Shown: piece after piece, positions 10,335 through 18,237 of the stretch
Layout: each line of letters starts with the position of its first letter
Position numbering within the stretch: position 1 is the stretch's first letter
From: Candidatus Aerophobota bacterium
Lineage (GTDB): Bacteria > Aerophobota > Aerophobia > Aerophobales > Aerophobaceae
Direction of reading: 5' to 3'
Assembly (NCBI GenBank): GCA_030672545.1
Contig: DAOVGF010000089.1
Coordinates: forward strand, 1 to 20,381
Length of the DNA stretch: 20,381 nucleotides
Translations under genes and position numbers: made by a program
Notes under the pieces: model-generated
Databases searched by the model: none
What the model was told of the DNA's origin: nothing
Seen by the model: the letters and a program-made list of their open reading frames with translations, nothing else

Positions 10335-10391
10335 TCTCTTAACATCTAATCAAAGCTATTCCTAAAAGATCTGCTTTTCCAAAGCTTCTTT

Positions 10392-10419
10392 ACCTTAGCA
10401 CATTGGTAAATTTTGTCAA
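10392..10419 (-). promoter_or_regulatory. Promoter of the nusB-cca fusion gene
   Basis: On the minus strand TTGACA (10419-10414) and TAAGGT (10397-10392) are 16 bases apart, giving a leader of about 50 nt. The -35 is perfect and the -10 weak. It diverges from the HU promoter 28 bases away. Confidence 0.5.
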
Positions 10420-10446
10420 TTTCGTGTTACGCACCAATAGAATAAC

Positions 10447-10475
10447 TTGACCCATTTCTCTAGTTGTGCTATATT
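10447..10475 (+). promoter_or_regulatory. Promoter of the HU gene
   Basis: TTGACC (10447-10452) and TATATT (10470-10475) are separated by 17 bases. The predicted transcription start near 10482 gives an unusually long 5' leader of about 140 nt for HU, with no clear riboswitch fold seen by eye. Confidence 0.6.
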
Positions 10476-10624
10476 CTTCATTTAGGAGATTAGTACGGTA
10501 AAACATGCTGGGAAAGCCAAAGAAAGCGGCAGGGATTTGACAGTAAAGATTAACAAAAGAAGAGGGAGATATCGGTTTTCAGTGTTGTAGATCTGTTAAA
10601 ATGGGCGAAAGGAGGTGAAGGAAG

Positions 10625-10897
10625 ATGAATAAAGCCGAACTGGTGGAAGAAGTGGCTGCCGAAGTTGGTCTGACTAAGAAGGATGTGAATAATGTTCTGG
10701 ATGCAATGACATCAGCTATTACCGATTCCCTGGCTCGAGGAGAAAAGGTCACCTTGGTGGGTTTCGGTACTTTCTTGGTGCAGTCAAGAAAAGCGCGCCG
10801 AGGGGTTAATCCGCAGACAGGTGACAAAATAGAAATCGGTGCTAAGGATGTACCTAAATTTCGGCCGGGGCGTGCCTTGCGAGAGGCAGTGGAATAA
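10625..10897 (+). CDS. hup: HU family DNA-binding protein
   Basis: The protein has 90 residues, the standard HU length. It has a very strong ribosome site (AAAGGAGGTG, about 10608-10617) before ATG 10625. The N-terminal helices MNKAELVEEVAAEVGLTKKD are typical. The core GEKVTLVGFGTFLVQSRKAR and the beta-arm RRGVNPQTGDKIEI carry the Pro that intercalates into DNA (NP), followed by PKFRPGRALREAVE. HU is an abundant dimeric nucleoid protein that bends and compacts DNA. It has its own promoter and an intrinsic terminator right after the stop, so it is a single-gene unit. Whether it acts as a homodimer or with another HU/IHF subunit cannot be told from the window. Confidence 0.95.
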   Translation: MNKAELVEEVAAEVGLTKKDVNNVLDAMTSAITDSLARGEKVTLVGFGTFLVQSRKARRGVNPQTGDKIEIGAKDVPKFRPGRALREAVE

Positions 10898-10915
10898 AAA
10901 TGTGGGAATTTATTG

Positions 10916-10949
10916 AGGGCTGAGGGATTTTTCCCTCAGCCCTGCTTTT
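10916..10949 (+). terminator. Intrinsic terminator of the HU gene
   Basis: A perfect 12-bp stem AGGGCTGAGGGA (10916-10927) pairs with 10932-10943, loop TTTT, followed by GCTTTT. It starts 19 bases after the HU stop codon. Confidence 0.85.
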
Positions 10950-10986
10950 GCCAAACCGGTAGGGGAACCCCGAGAGTAGCAAAACA

Positions 10987-11325
10987 TTGATTAATAATTA
11001 TGAATTTGGAATAATTGTCATCAAAGGGAAAAGCTATTTCTCAGATGTTATTGTTTATCCCGAGTGGGTGAATGATAAATGGTGGAGAAAAGAAGGGCAT
11101 CTTTTACTTCCTGAGGATTTGACCAGGGTTATTGAGGAACATCCTGATGTTCTGGTAGTGGGTACCGGAAATCCTGGATTAATGAAGGTACCTCAAAGTA
11201 CACGTTCTTGGCTTGAATCAAAAGGAATTGAGATCAAAATCCAGCCTACCCAAGAAGCCTGCCTTTCCTATAATTGCCTGGTAACTAAGAGAAAAACAAT
11301 AGCTGTTCTTCATTTAACCTGTTAA
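10987..11325 (+). CDS. Mth938-like domain (DUF498) protein
   Basis: The protein has 112 residues from TTG 10987; the ribosome site is weak. The sequence fits the Mth938/AAMDC/NDUFAF3-type fold family. FGIIVIKGKSYFSDVIVYPE opens the domain, WWRKEGHLLLPEDL is the conserved WWR.EGH block (residues about 33-46), VLVVGTGNPGLMKV is the glycine-rich turn, and YNCLVTKRKTIAVLHLTC closes it. Family members are small soluble proteins of unclear biochemical role (the mitochondrial relative is a complex I assembly factor). It lies between the HU terminator and the prfB promoter, so it is probably expressed with weak independent initiation or by read-through. The family call is secure; the function is unknown. 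Confidence 0.82.
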   Translation: MINNYEFGIIVIKGKSYFSDVIVYPEWVNDKWWRKEGHLLLPEDLTRVIEEHPDVLVVGTGNPGLMKVPQSTRSWLESKGIEIKIQPTQEACLSYNCLVTKRKTIAVLHLTC

Positions 11326-11348
11326 TCTTAGTTTAACTGTTCTTCAGT

Positions 11349-11377
11349 TTGACACAAGTCCGTTCCTATGTTATTCT
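11349..11377 (+). promoter_or_regulatory. Promoter of prfB
   Basis: A perfect TTGACA (11349-11354) and TATTCT (11372-11377) are 17 bases apart. Transcription would start near 11384, about 21 nt before ATG 11405, with GGGAG (11393-11397) as ribosome site. Confidence 0.7.
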
Positions 11378-11404
11378 TATGGACAAACTACGGGAGTTTA
11401 ACTG

Positions 11405-12563
11405 ATGGAAGAAGAAAGATCTTTAAGGCTAAAAGAGCTAAAGGAAAGAATGAATCAGTTAAGAGGGTTTCTTTGAGGTAGACCAGTATGAATTGAAAAT
11501 CACTGAATGGGAAAACAAGACAAACCAACCTAATTTTTGGACGGATCCAGAGAGAGTCAAGGTACTAAGGGAGCTAAGCCTTTATCAGAACAAAAAGGAT
11601 CAATGGAAGAAGATAGTTGAGTGTTGGGAGGAAATTTACGCCCTGGAAGATCTATTGGAAGAGGACCTGGATGAAGATTTGCTCCAGGAGTTTGAGAAAA
11701 AGGCCGCTTTTCTGGAAAGAGAAATTGAGAAGCTTCAGCTTGAGGCCTTGCTTAGTGGTAGATATGATCAGGCCAATGCTATTCTATCCGTTCATCCCGG
11801 TGCGGGGGGTATTGATTCTTGTGATTGGGCTGAAATGCTCCTTAGAACATATCTTAACTGGTCAGAAAAAAAAGGCTACCGGGTTCGAATAGTAGATTGG
11901 CTGGGAGGAGCTGAGGCTGGAATAAAGAGTGCCACCGCAGTAATAGAAGGTCGGTTTGCTTACGGATATTTAAAGGAAGAAGTGGGAATTCATCGTTTGA
12001 TCCGTATATCTCCATTTGATGCAGCTCATCGGCGACATACTTCTTTTGCGGCGGTAGATGTTATACCTGAGACCGAGGAAGGAGAGGTGGAAATAAAAGA
12101 GGAAGATCTGAGAATCGAAACATTTCGGGCTGGGGGTCCAGGAGGTCAGCATGTTAATGTGACCGATTCAGCTGTCCGCATTAGTCATTTACCCACTGGA
12201 ATAGTGGTTCAGTGTCAGGATCAGCGCTCCCAACACAAGAATAAAGCAACAGCCTTGCGTATTCTAAAATCCAGACTTTACAGTCTTCGGGAACTGGAAA
12301 GGCAGAGAAATATTCAACAAAGATATCAGGAGAAGGCCAGGATTGAATGGGGTAATCAGGTACGTTCTTATTTTTTACATCCCTATACCCTGGTTAAGGA
12401 CCATCGCACCGGCCTGGAGACAAGTGATGTACGGTCAGTAATCAATGGAAATCTCGATAAGTTTATTAATGCTTCCCTTAAGCAAAAGATAGCTATGGAG
12501 TTTCCGTCACCCCTTCGGGAGGCCCAGGAGCCGAATAAACAGAATAATAATAATCACGCCTGA
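11405..12563 (+). CDS. prfB: Peptide chain release factor 2, expressed by +1 programmed frameshift
   Basis: RF2 recognises UGA and UAA stops and triggers peptide release. The gene starts at ATG 11405 and runs 23 codons (MEEERSLRLK...QLRGFL) to an in-frame TGA at 11474-11476. Reading continues in the +1 frame from GAG 11475 (EVDQYELKITEW...) to TGA 12561-12563, giving about 385 residues. The slip site is CTT-TGA, with an AGAGGG Shine-Dalgarno-like element (11462-11467) just upstream, as in the classic autoregulated prfB. Codon-recognition tripeptide SPF (in RISPFDAAHRRHTSF) marks it as RF2 rather than RF1, and GGQ (AGGPGGQHVNVTDSAVRISH) is the catalytic loop. A short Asn-rich tail (NKQNNNNHA) ends the protein. 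guaB3 follows 51 bases later. Confidence 0.95.
11462..11477 (+). promoter_or_regulatory. prfB programmed +1 frameshift site
   Basis: AGAGGG TTT CTT TGA G: an SD-like hexamer three bases before the CTT slippery codon and the UGA stop. When RF2 is scarce, the ribosome slips from CUU to UUU and continues. It differs from the usual form by having G rather than C after UGA, and AGAGGG in place of AGGGGG. Confidence 0.9.
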
Positions 12564-12614
12564 GGGTTACTCAGGGTGTTGGACCATCGGTAATAGTCAA
12601 ATAGGGAGGTAAGA

Positions 12615-13778
12615 ATGGGAGGATTTTATATCGGTAGAGAGAGAAAAGCCAGAAAAGCCTACGGTTTTGATGAAGTTGCTTTGGTTCCTGGCAAAATAAC
12701 TATTGATCCGGCAGATATTGATATAAGCTGGGAAATAGGAGATCTGGCTTTTGAGATTCCCATCCTGGCATCGGCTATGGACGGAGTGGTAGACCCAAAC
12801 TTTGCTATTCAAATGGGAAAGCTGGGAGGACTATCGGTCCTTAATCTGGGAGGCATTCAGACTCGTTATTCTGAACCAGCCAAAGTAGTTGAGAAAATTA
12901 TTCATTCTTCTCCGACAGAGGCGGTACAGATAATCCAGAAAGTTTATCGTGAATCTATCAAGGAAGAACTTATTGTTCAGAGAATCAGGGAGATGAAAGA
13001 GTCCGACGTTCCGATAGCGGTGTCTTCCATTCCTCAACAGGCAGCTCGATTTGGCCCCTTAGCCGAGCAGGCAGGAGCTGACGTATTTGTGGTTCAGGCT
13101 ACAGTGGCCACGGTAGAATATGTATCATCTCAACGGGAAAAACTTGATTTGAGGAAATTCTGTGAAGAGATGTCTATTCCCATAATTGTAGGAAACTGTG
13201 TTACCTATGAAGCCGCTTATGAGCTGATGAAGACGGGAGTAGATGCTTTACTGGTGGGAGTGGGACCTGGTGCGGCTTGCACTACCAGAGAAGTACTGGG
13301 AGTAGGAATTCCCCAGGTGACCGCTACCATAGATGTTTCTATGGCCCGAGATGATTTTTTCAAAAGGGAAAATCGTTACGTTTTAGTTATTACAGACGGA
13401 GGTATGAGAATAGGAGGAGATATTTGTAAGGCTTTGGCCTCGGGAGCTGATGCTGTAATGATAGGTTCGGCTTTTGCCCGGGCTAAAGAAGCACCAGGCC
13501 GGGGATATCACTGGGGGATGGCTACATCCGATGAAAATCTACCTCGGGGGGCGAGGGTAAAGGTGGGGACGACAGGTACTCTTAAGGAAATCCTTGTGGG
13601 GCCGGCCCGACTGGATGATGGTTCTCAAAATCTTGTTTGGGCTATCAGGACTTGCATGGGTTACTGCGGTGTTAAAAACCTGCGGGAAATGCACGAGGTA
13701 GAGATGATCATTGCTCCAGCCATCAAAAGCGAGGGTAAATTCTTTCAGGAAGCCGAGCGTCTGGAGAGAAAGAGATAA
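12615..13778 (+). CDS. guaB3: GuaB3-type IMP dehydrogenase family protein
   Basis: The protein has 387 residues; ATG 12615 has a strong ribosome site (GGGAGGT, about 12602-12608). It is a TIM-barrel IMPDH/GMP reductase family protein without CBS domains, which matches the shorter GuaB3 subfamily. The N-terminus (FYIGRERKARKAYGFDEVALVP) is typical. The active-site loop GVGPGAACTTREVLGVGIPQ keeps the catalytic Cys222 and the following TTR. ITDGGMRIGGDICKALASGADAVMIG is the phosphate-binding region. The C-terminus has the MGYCGVKNLREMHEVE block. The family converts IMP to XMP, or acts in related purine interconversion; which reaction GuaB3 favours varies between reports, so the substrate is uncertain. 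It follows prfB closely and may share its transcript, and it converges with rpmB with a 10-base gap. Confidence 0.9.
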   Translation: MGGFYIGRERKARKAYGFDEVALVPGKITIDPADIDISWEIGDLAFEIPILASAMDGVVDPNFAIQMGKLGGLSVLNLGGIQTRYSEPAKVVEKIIHSSPTEAVQIIQKVYRESIKEELIVQRIREMKESDVPIAVSSIPQQAARFGPLAEQAGADVFVVQATVATVEYVSSQREKLDLRKFCEEMSIPIIVGNCVTYEAAYELMKTGVDALLVGVGPGAACTTREVLGVGIPQVTATIDVSMARDDFFKRENRYVLVITDGGMRIGGDICKALASGADAVMIGSAFARAKEAPGRGYHWGMATSDENLPRGARVKVGTTGTLKEILVGPARLDDGSQNLVWAIRTCMGYCGVKNLREMHEVEMIIAPAIKSEGKFFQEAERLERKR

Positions 13779-13788
13779 TAATTGTATT

Positions 13789-13977
13789 TTACTGCACTTT
13801 CTCTACTTTTCCTGTACGCAGACAGCGAGTGCAAACATACTCTCGGCTGATCTTCCCTGCCAGTTTTATGCGAAGACGCTGCAGGTTAGGCAACCATCTT
13901 CTCTTGGTGCGTCGTCCCGACTTACTCACTCGGTGACCTACGCCACTTCCTTTACCGCAAATGACACATTTGTACAT
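13789..13977 (-). CDS. rpmB: 50S ribosomal protein bL28, zinc-binding form
   Basis: The protein has 62 residues, normal for bL28, starting at ATG 13977 after an AAGGGG ribosome site. MYKCVICGKG and CTRCLRTGKV supply two Cys-x2-Cys pairs (C4/C7 and C49/C52), i.e. the C+ zinc-ribbon version. The middle holds GHRVSKSGRRTKRRWLPNLQ. It is a structural protein of the large ribosomal subunit near the E site. The gene is a single unit transcribed away from recG, with a promoter whose -35 lies inside the recG coding start. Confidence 0.95.
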   Translation of the reverse strand: MYKCVICGKGSGVGHRVSKSGRRTKRRWLPNLQRLRIKLAGKISREYVCTRCLRTGKVEKVQ

Positions 13978-13988
13978 TGTTTCCCCTT

Positions 13989-14017
13989 TTCTTGACCTAT
14001 AGGAATCTAATTATAAT
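13989..14017 (+). promoter_or_regulatory. Promoter of recG
   Basis: TATAAT (14012-14017) is a perfect -10. The best 17-bp-spaced -35 is only TTCTTG (13989-13994); TTGACC (13992-13997) is a better match but just 14 bases away. The predicted start near 14024 leaves 6-7 nt before the recG ATG. Confidence 0.45.
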
Positions 14018-14037
14018 ACATTTATCTTAAATGACAA
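14010..14037 (-). promoter_or_regulatory. Promoter of rpmB
   Basis: On the minus strand TTGTCA (14037-14032) and TATAAT (14015-14010) are 16 bases apart. Transcription starts near 14003, giving a 26-nt leader. The -10 overlaps the recG -10 on the other strand, and the -35 covers recG codons 1-3. Confidence 0.6.
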
Positions 14038-16130
14038 GGATAATCAGGGAAATTCCTCAGGATAATTTACTCTATTTGAATTCCCCGGTCCGCTACGCTA
14101 AGGGGGTAGGGGAGAAAAAAGCCAATATTCTAAGTAAGTTGGGTATTGAGAGTATTGGTGATCTTCTCTGGCACTTTCCTCTTTATTATGAGGACCGAAG
14201 CAAAATTGTCCCTATAGAATATACTACTCCGGGCAAACGGCAGGTAATTCAGGGAAAAATTATTTTGGTGGGCAAGACCAAGGTCCGTAGAAATCTTACT
14301 TTTATTAAAGTTCCGGTGAGGGATCGTAGTGGTACCATATTTGCCATCTGGTACAATCAGGATTATTTGCTCGGGGTTCTAAAGAGAGGTCAGGAAATTG
14401 TATTAAGTGGCCGGGTTCACCTGGGAGTTAAAGGAGAGAAGCAAATCGGTGTTGAAGACTGGGAGATTCTCAAGGGAAAAGATGAGGATCATTTACACCT
14501 CAAGCGTATCGTCCCCATTTATCCCCTAACTGAGGGAGTATCTCAACGATTTCTCCGGCGAGTAATCAAGAATAATCTGGATGAAAGAGTTGATAATTTT
14601 CCAGACTCCCTTCCGGCCCAAATAAGAAAAGTATATTCTCTTGTTTCTTTTCCGGAAGCTATAAAGAATATTCATTTTCCTCAGGACTTCCTCTGGCAGA
14701 AACAAGCTCGCCGACGGCTGGTATTTGAAGAACTCTTTCTTCTTCAAATTGCACTGGCTTTGAAGAGAAGAAATTACAGAAAAGAGAGGGGAATTAAATT
14801 TACTGCGGCTAAGGAAATGATTGACCAATTTATCAATCATCTTAGTTTTTCTCTTACCCTGGGTCAAAGAAAAGTGATAAATGAGATTCTCCAGGACATG
14901 GGTAAAGAATATTCTATGAATCGTTTGCTTCAAGGAGATGTTGGTTCCGGTAAAACCCTGGTGGCTGTAGTGGCCATTTTAAATGCTATAGGTAATAATT
15001 ATCAAGCTGCCTTAATGACTCCTACAGAAATCCTTTCTCAGCAGCACTATCTAAGAATAAAAAGAATGCTGAGTATCTTAAATGTGCGACCGACTTTGCT
15101 TATAAGTGAGCTTCCGGCTAAAGAGAAAAAACAAATTCTTAAAGAAATAAAAGAAGGCCAGGTGAAACTAATTATCGGGACTCATGCTTTGATTCAGAAA
15201 GAAGTTACTTTTCGGTGCCTGGGTCTGGTTGTCATTGATGAACAACATCGATTTGGAGTAAGGCAGCGTGCCTCTCTAAGGGCCAAAGGAGCTCATCCTG
15301 ATGTGCTAATTATGACAGCTACACCAATTCCTCGCACTTTAGCTTTAACTTCCTACGGAGATTTGGATTTGTCAGTTATAGATGAACTTCCTCCAGGGAG
15401 GAAACCCGTTATCACTCGCTGGGTAGCTGAAAGAAGGCAGGGAGAGGTTTACCAATTTCTCAGAGCCAAATTAAAAAAAGGTTTCCAGGCTTACTTTGTT
15501 TGTCCCATTATTGAGGAATCTACCGAGATGGATTTGAGACCTGCTCTGGAGATGGCGAAAAAGCTCCAGGAGAATATTTTTCCTGAATTTAAAGTGGGAC
15601 TTCTGCACGGGAGAATGTCCCGAGAGGAAAAAAACGAGATAATGACTCTTTTTGAAAAGAGGAGAATTGATATTTTGGTTTCTACAAGTGTAATAGAAGT
15701 GGGAATAGATATTCCTAAAGCTTTATTGATAGTAATTGAGAATGCAGAACGTTTCGGCTTGGCCCAGCTTCATCAGCTTCGTGGCCGGGTGGGACGAGCG
15801 GCTGACCAATCGTATTGTTTCCTTATTACCGGTAGCAATATGTCCCGGGAGGCTACTCGAAGAATGAAGGTTATGTGTGGCACAAATGACGGCTTTCGTA
15901 TTGCTGAAGAGGATCTGGTCCTGCGAGGACCCGGAGAATTTTTTGGCACTCGCCAATGGGGGATTTTTGATTTAAAGATAGCTGATTTATTAAGAGATAG
16001 CCAAGTTCTCCTGGTGGCGAGAAAAGAAGCTTTTAATTTGGTAAAAGAGCATCCCGATCTGGAAGGTTATCCTTTGATAAAACAAATGATAAAATGGCGT
16101 TTTTCTTCTCAGACTGAAGGCGTGTCTTGA
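14031..16130 (+). CDS. recG: ATP-dependent DNA helicase RecG
   Basis: The protein has 699 residues, the usual RecG length. RecG remodels stalled replication forks and branch-migrates Holliday junctions in the cytoplasm. An N-terminal wedge region (NSPVRYAKGVGEKKANILSKLGI, residues about 17-39, helix-hairpin-helix-like, then an OB fold near 65-145) is followed by the SF2 helicase core. This has Walker A GDVGSGKT (302-309), DEQH box (403-406), motif III TATPIPRTLALTSYGDLD, and the C-terminal lobe with LLHGRM, STSVIEVGIDIP and QLRGRVGRAADQSYC. GEFFGTRQWG near the end is RecG-typical. A TAA stop lies directly before ATG 14031, so no earlier start exists. No Shine-Dalgarno sequence is present, fitting a near-leaderless mRNA. 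Confidence 0.96.
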   Translation: MTRIIREIPQDNLLYLNSPVRYAKGVGEKKANILSKLGIESIGDLLWHFPLYYEDRSKIVPIEYTTPGKRQVIQGKIILVGKTKVRRNLTFIKVPVRDRSGTIFAIWYNQDYLLGVLKRGQEIVLSGRVHLGVKGEKQIGVEDWEILKGKDEDHLHLKRIVPIYPLTEGVSQRFLRRVIKNNLDERVDNFPDSLPAQIRKVYSLVSFPEAIKNIHFPQDFLWQKQARRRLVFEELFLLQIALALKRRNYRKERGIKFTAAKEMIDQFINHLSFSLTLGQRKVINEILQDMGKEYSMNRLLQGDVGSGKTLVAVVAILNAIGNNYQAALMTPTEILSQQHYLRIKRMLSILNVRPTLLISELPAKEKKQILKEIKEGQVKLIIGTHALIQKEVTFRCLGLVVIDEQHRFGVRQRASLRAKGAHPDVLIMTATPIPRTLALTSYGDLDLSVIDELPPGRKPVITRWVAERRQGEVYQFLRAKLKKGFQAYFVCPIIEESTEMDLRPALEMAKKLQENIFPEFKVGLLHGRMSREEKNEIMTLFEKRRIDILVSTSVIEVGIDIPKALLIVIENAERFGLAQLHQLRGRVGRAADQSYCFLITGSNMSREATRRMKVMCGTNDGFRIAEEDLVLRGPGEFFGTRQWGIFDLKIADLLRDSQVLLVARKEAFNLVKEHPDLEGYPLIKQMIKWRFSSQTEGVS

Positions 16131-16155
16131 CAACAGTCTTTCCATTTGTTAGCCT
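16127..16155 (+). promoter_or_regulatory. Possible promoter of the isocitrate/isopropylmalate dehydrogenase gene
   Basis: TTGACA (16127-16132) overlaps the recG stop codon and TAGCCT (16150-16155) lies 17 bases on. The -35 is perfect and the -10 weak. Confidence 0.4.
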
Positions 16156-16231
16156 ATGTTTTTTTGAGAAATTCCTGCAGAAGGTAAAGAGACGAAAGAA
16201 GAATTAATCTTTAACTAAAAAGGAGGATGAA

Positions 16232-17305
16232 TTGCCGGGAAAGGAATATCAAATTGCGGTGATTCCTGGAGATGGGGTGGGACCTGAAGTGACCAGAGAA
16301 GGACTAAAAGTTCTAAGAGAAGTAGCTGATATTACCGGTTTTTCCTACAAACTAAAAGAATATGATTTTGGAGGTAATAGATATCTTAGGACAGGAGAGA
16401 TTCTACCAGATTCTGCTCTAAGCGAGTTTAAAGAAATGGATGCTATTTACCTGGGAGCAGTGGGGCATCCTGGAGTCGAAACCGGAATTCTGGAAAAAGG
16501 AATACTGTTGAAACTTCGCTTTGAGTTGGATCAATATATCAATCTTCGGCCGGTGAAACTCTATCCGGGAGTATGGACCCCTATTAAGAATAAGGGCCCC
16601 GAAGAAATTGATTTTGTGGTAGTTAGGGAAAACACTGAAGGGCTTTATTTAGGCCTGGGAGGATTTGTATATAAAGGAACGGCCGCTGAAGTAGCTATCC
16701 AAGAGATGATTAATACGCGTCGAGGGGTGGAAAGATGTGTCAGGTATGCCTTTGAATACGCGGTGAGAAGAAATAAGAAAAGAAAAGTAACTTTGTGTGA
16801 TAAAGCTAATGTTTTAACTTATGTTCACAATCTTTGGCGAAGAGTTTTTAAGTTAGTAGGAGAGGAGTATCCCAAGATAGAAAAAGATTGTGCCTTTGTT
16901 GATGCTACTTGCATGTGGATGGTCAAGAATCCTGAGTGGTTTGATGTTATTGTTACCTGTAATATGTTTGGAGATATCATCACCGATCTGGGAGCAATGA
17001 TTCAAGGAGGGATGGGCATTGCTGCGGGAGGAAATATCAATCCAGAGGGCGTCTCTATGTTTGAGCCAATTCACGGCTCAGCTCCTAAGTACACCGGGAA
17101 AAATGTGATTAATCCATTGGCGGCGATCTGTGCTGTCCAAATGATGCTTGATTACTTAGATGAGGAAAAAGCGGCTGGATTGGTAGATAAGGCAATAACC
17201 CAGGCTCTTACCTCTGGTCAGATAAAAGATCTTTCTGTCAGAAGTGGTTTAAAGACCACTCAAATTGGTGATATAGTGAAGGGCAACCTGGCTTCCGAGG
17301 TATAG
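16232..17305 (+). CDS. Isocitrate/isopropylmalate/tartrate dehydrogenase family enzyme
   Basis: The protein has 357 residues. The start is TTG 16232, five bases after a strong AAGGAGG (16220-16226). It is a beta-decarboxylating dehydrogenase: GDGVGPEV (13-20), substrate loop LLKLRFELDQYINLRPVK (92-109), ENTEGLY (133-139), catalytic Lys/Tyr-type region KANVLTYVHNLWRR, metal-binding CNMFGDIITDLGAMI (Asp248, Asp252), and EPIHGSAPKYTG. The family oxidises and decarboxylates 2-hydroxy acids. The substrate loop is closest to 3-isopropylmalate or tartrate/malate dehydrogenases. The cofactor site reads K286-Y287, the pair that in E. coli isocitrate dehydrogenase favours NADP, where LeuB has Asp. Substrate and cofactor are thus unresolved. 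No leu genes lie nearby. Confidence 0.88.
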   Translation: MPGKEYQIAVIPGDGVGPEVTREGLKVLREVADITGFSYKLKEYDFGGNRYLRTGEILPDSALSEFKEMDAIYLGAVGHPGVETGILEKGILLKLRFELDQYINLRPVKLYPGVWTPIKNKGPEEIDFVVVRENTEGLYLGLGGFVYKGTAAEVAIQEMINTRRGVERCVRYAFEYAVRRNKKRKVTLCDKANVLTYVHNLWRRVFKLVGEEYPKIEKDCAFVDATCMWMVKNPEWFDVIVTCNMFGDIITDLGAMIQGGMGIAAGGNINPEGVSMFEPIHGSAPKYTGKNVINPLAAICAVQMMLDYLDEEKAAGLVDKAITQALTSGQIKDLSVRSGLKTTQIGDIVKGNLASEV

Positions 17306-17344
17306 GGAATCTTCAGGGCGACCGAAGTCCTTGGGGGGGGTAGG

Positions 17345-17366
17345 GGAGGTTTTAACCTCCTATTTT
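17345..17366 (+). terminator. Weak intrinsic terminator after the dehydrogenase gene
   Basis: A 6-bp stem GGAGGT (17345-17350) pairs with ACCTCC (17355-17360), loop TTTA, then TATTTT. It lies 40 bases after the stop codon. The stem is short, so termination is probably partial. Confidence 0.45.
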
Positions 17367-17415
17367 CTGGATTTTTGGCGGGTTTTATTTACGGAGCAAA
17401 AAACGAGAGGAGAAA

Positions 17416-18237
17416 GTGAGTGAGATGATGGGGCCTTCTATAGATTATCATATTCACACTTACCTTTGTGGTCATGCCGATAAGGAAATGACCGTGAAAG
17501 ATATTGTTCAGCGAGCTGATCAGCTTAATCTTACCCAACTGGCTATTACGGAACATGTAGGTTCTACCCAAGAGTTTGAAAGAATTAGATTTATCAGGGA
17601 GGAACTTGGGAAAATGACCGTCAACTCTGAGGTGATGGTGGGGGCGGAGATAGAGACTGATCCTAAGAAAGAAGACGGTTCTTTTAGGGATTCTCTGGAA
17701 ACTATAATCTATGATAACGCCCAGGAAATCGATTTTATCCTGGCGGCAACTCACCAGTTTCCTGGAAGTGGGTATGTCTGGCACAAAGAATTAAACTTGA
17801 ACTCTCAAGAAAAAAGGAGGTTGTATGAGAGATGGTTTTGTTGGGCGGAGAAGATAATTCAAAATCCGCTGGTGGATGTTTTAGCTCATCCAGGAGTTTT
17901 GATTTCTCGAAATGGTATCATTGAAAGATTCAATGACCCCGGAATTCTCAGGGATTTTCGTGGACTTATTTGCTTGATGAAGTTGCACCAAGTAGCTTTT
18001 GAATTCAATGAATACATTTTCACCAAGCTGCATCCACGGCAAATTGAGACTTATCCTTTTCTTTTCCAATTAGCTCTCGAGGAAGGAGTAAAAATTTCCC
18101 TGGGTAGCGATGCTCATCACCTCAATCAAATTGGCCGATTTCCCTGGATTAAACAGTGTCTTTGGAAAATTGGAGTAAACATAAACAATTTGCCTCTTTT
18201 TCTTGTGCCAGGGAGAAAAAAATGTATGGCCAAGTGA
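17416..18237 (+). CDS. PHP-domain phosphoesterase (histidinol-phosphatase-like)
   Basis: The protein has 273 residues. PHP metal motifs are in order: DYHIHTYLCGHA (residues 10-21; H12, H14), TEHVG (about 45-49), a Glu in GAEIE (about 76-80), ATHQF, LAHPG, and GSDAHH near the C-terminus. Together they form the trinuclear metal site of the polymerase-and-histidinol-phosphatase superfamily. HisJ-type members hydrolyse histidinol phosphate; others act on different phosphate esters, so the substrate is open, and no his genes are near. The GTG at 17416 is only three bases from AGGAG (17408-17412). ATG 17425 or 17428 is an equally good start. Its end overlaps the glcD start by 16 bases, indicating translational coupling. 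Confidence 0.82.
   Translation: MSEMMGPSIDYHIHTYLCGHADKEMTVKDIVQRADQLNLTQLAITEHVGSTQEFERIRFIREELGKMTVNSEVMVGAEIETDPKKEDGSFRDSLETIIYDNAQEIDFILAATHQFPGSGYVWHKELNLNSQEKRRLYERWFCWAEKIIQNPLVDVLAHPGVLISRNGIIERFNDPGILRDFRGLICLMKLHQVAFEFNEYIFTKLHPRQIETYPFLFQLALEEGVKISLGSDAHHLNQIGRFPWIKQCLWKIGVNINNLPLFLVPGRKKCMAK

Noticed and set aside
10504..10536. Short ORF MLGKPKKAAGI in the HU leader
   Set aside because: The nearest purine-rich site is about 15 bases away and the peptide has no recognisable feature.
10537..10542. Second TTGACA upstream of HU as an extra promoter
   Set aside because: No acceptable -10 at 16-18 bases downstream.
12559..12575. Hairpin CCTGAG/CTCAGG at the prfB stop as a terminator
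   Set aside because: No T-run follows, and guaB3 starts shortly after with a good ribosome site.
18156..18221. ATG 18156 as the glcD start
   Set aside because: These codons only overlap the end of the PHP gene in another frame; ATG 18222 has its own AGGGAG site.
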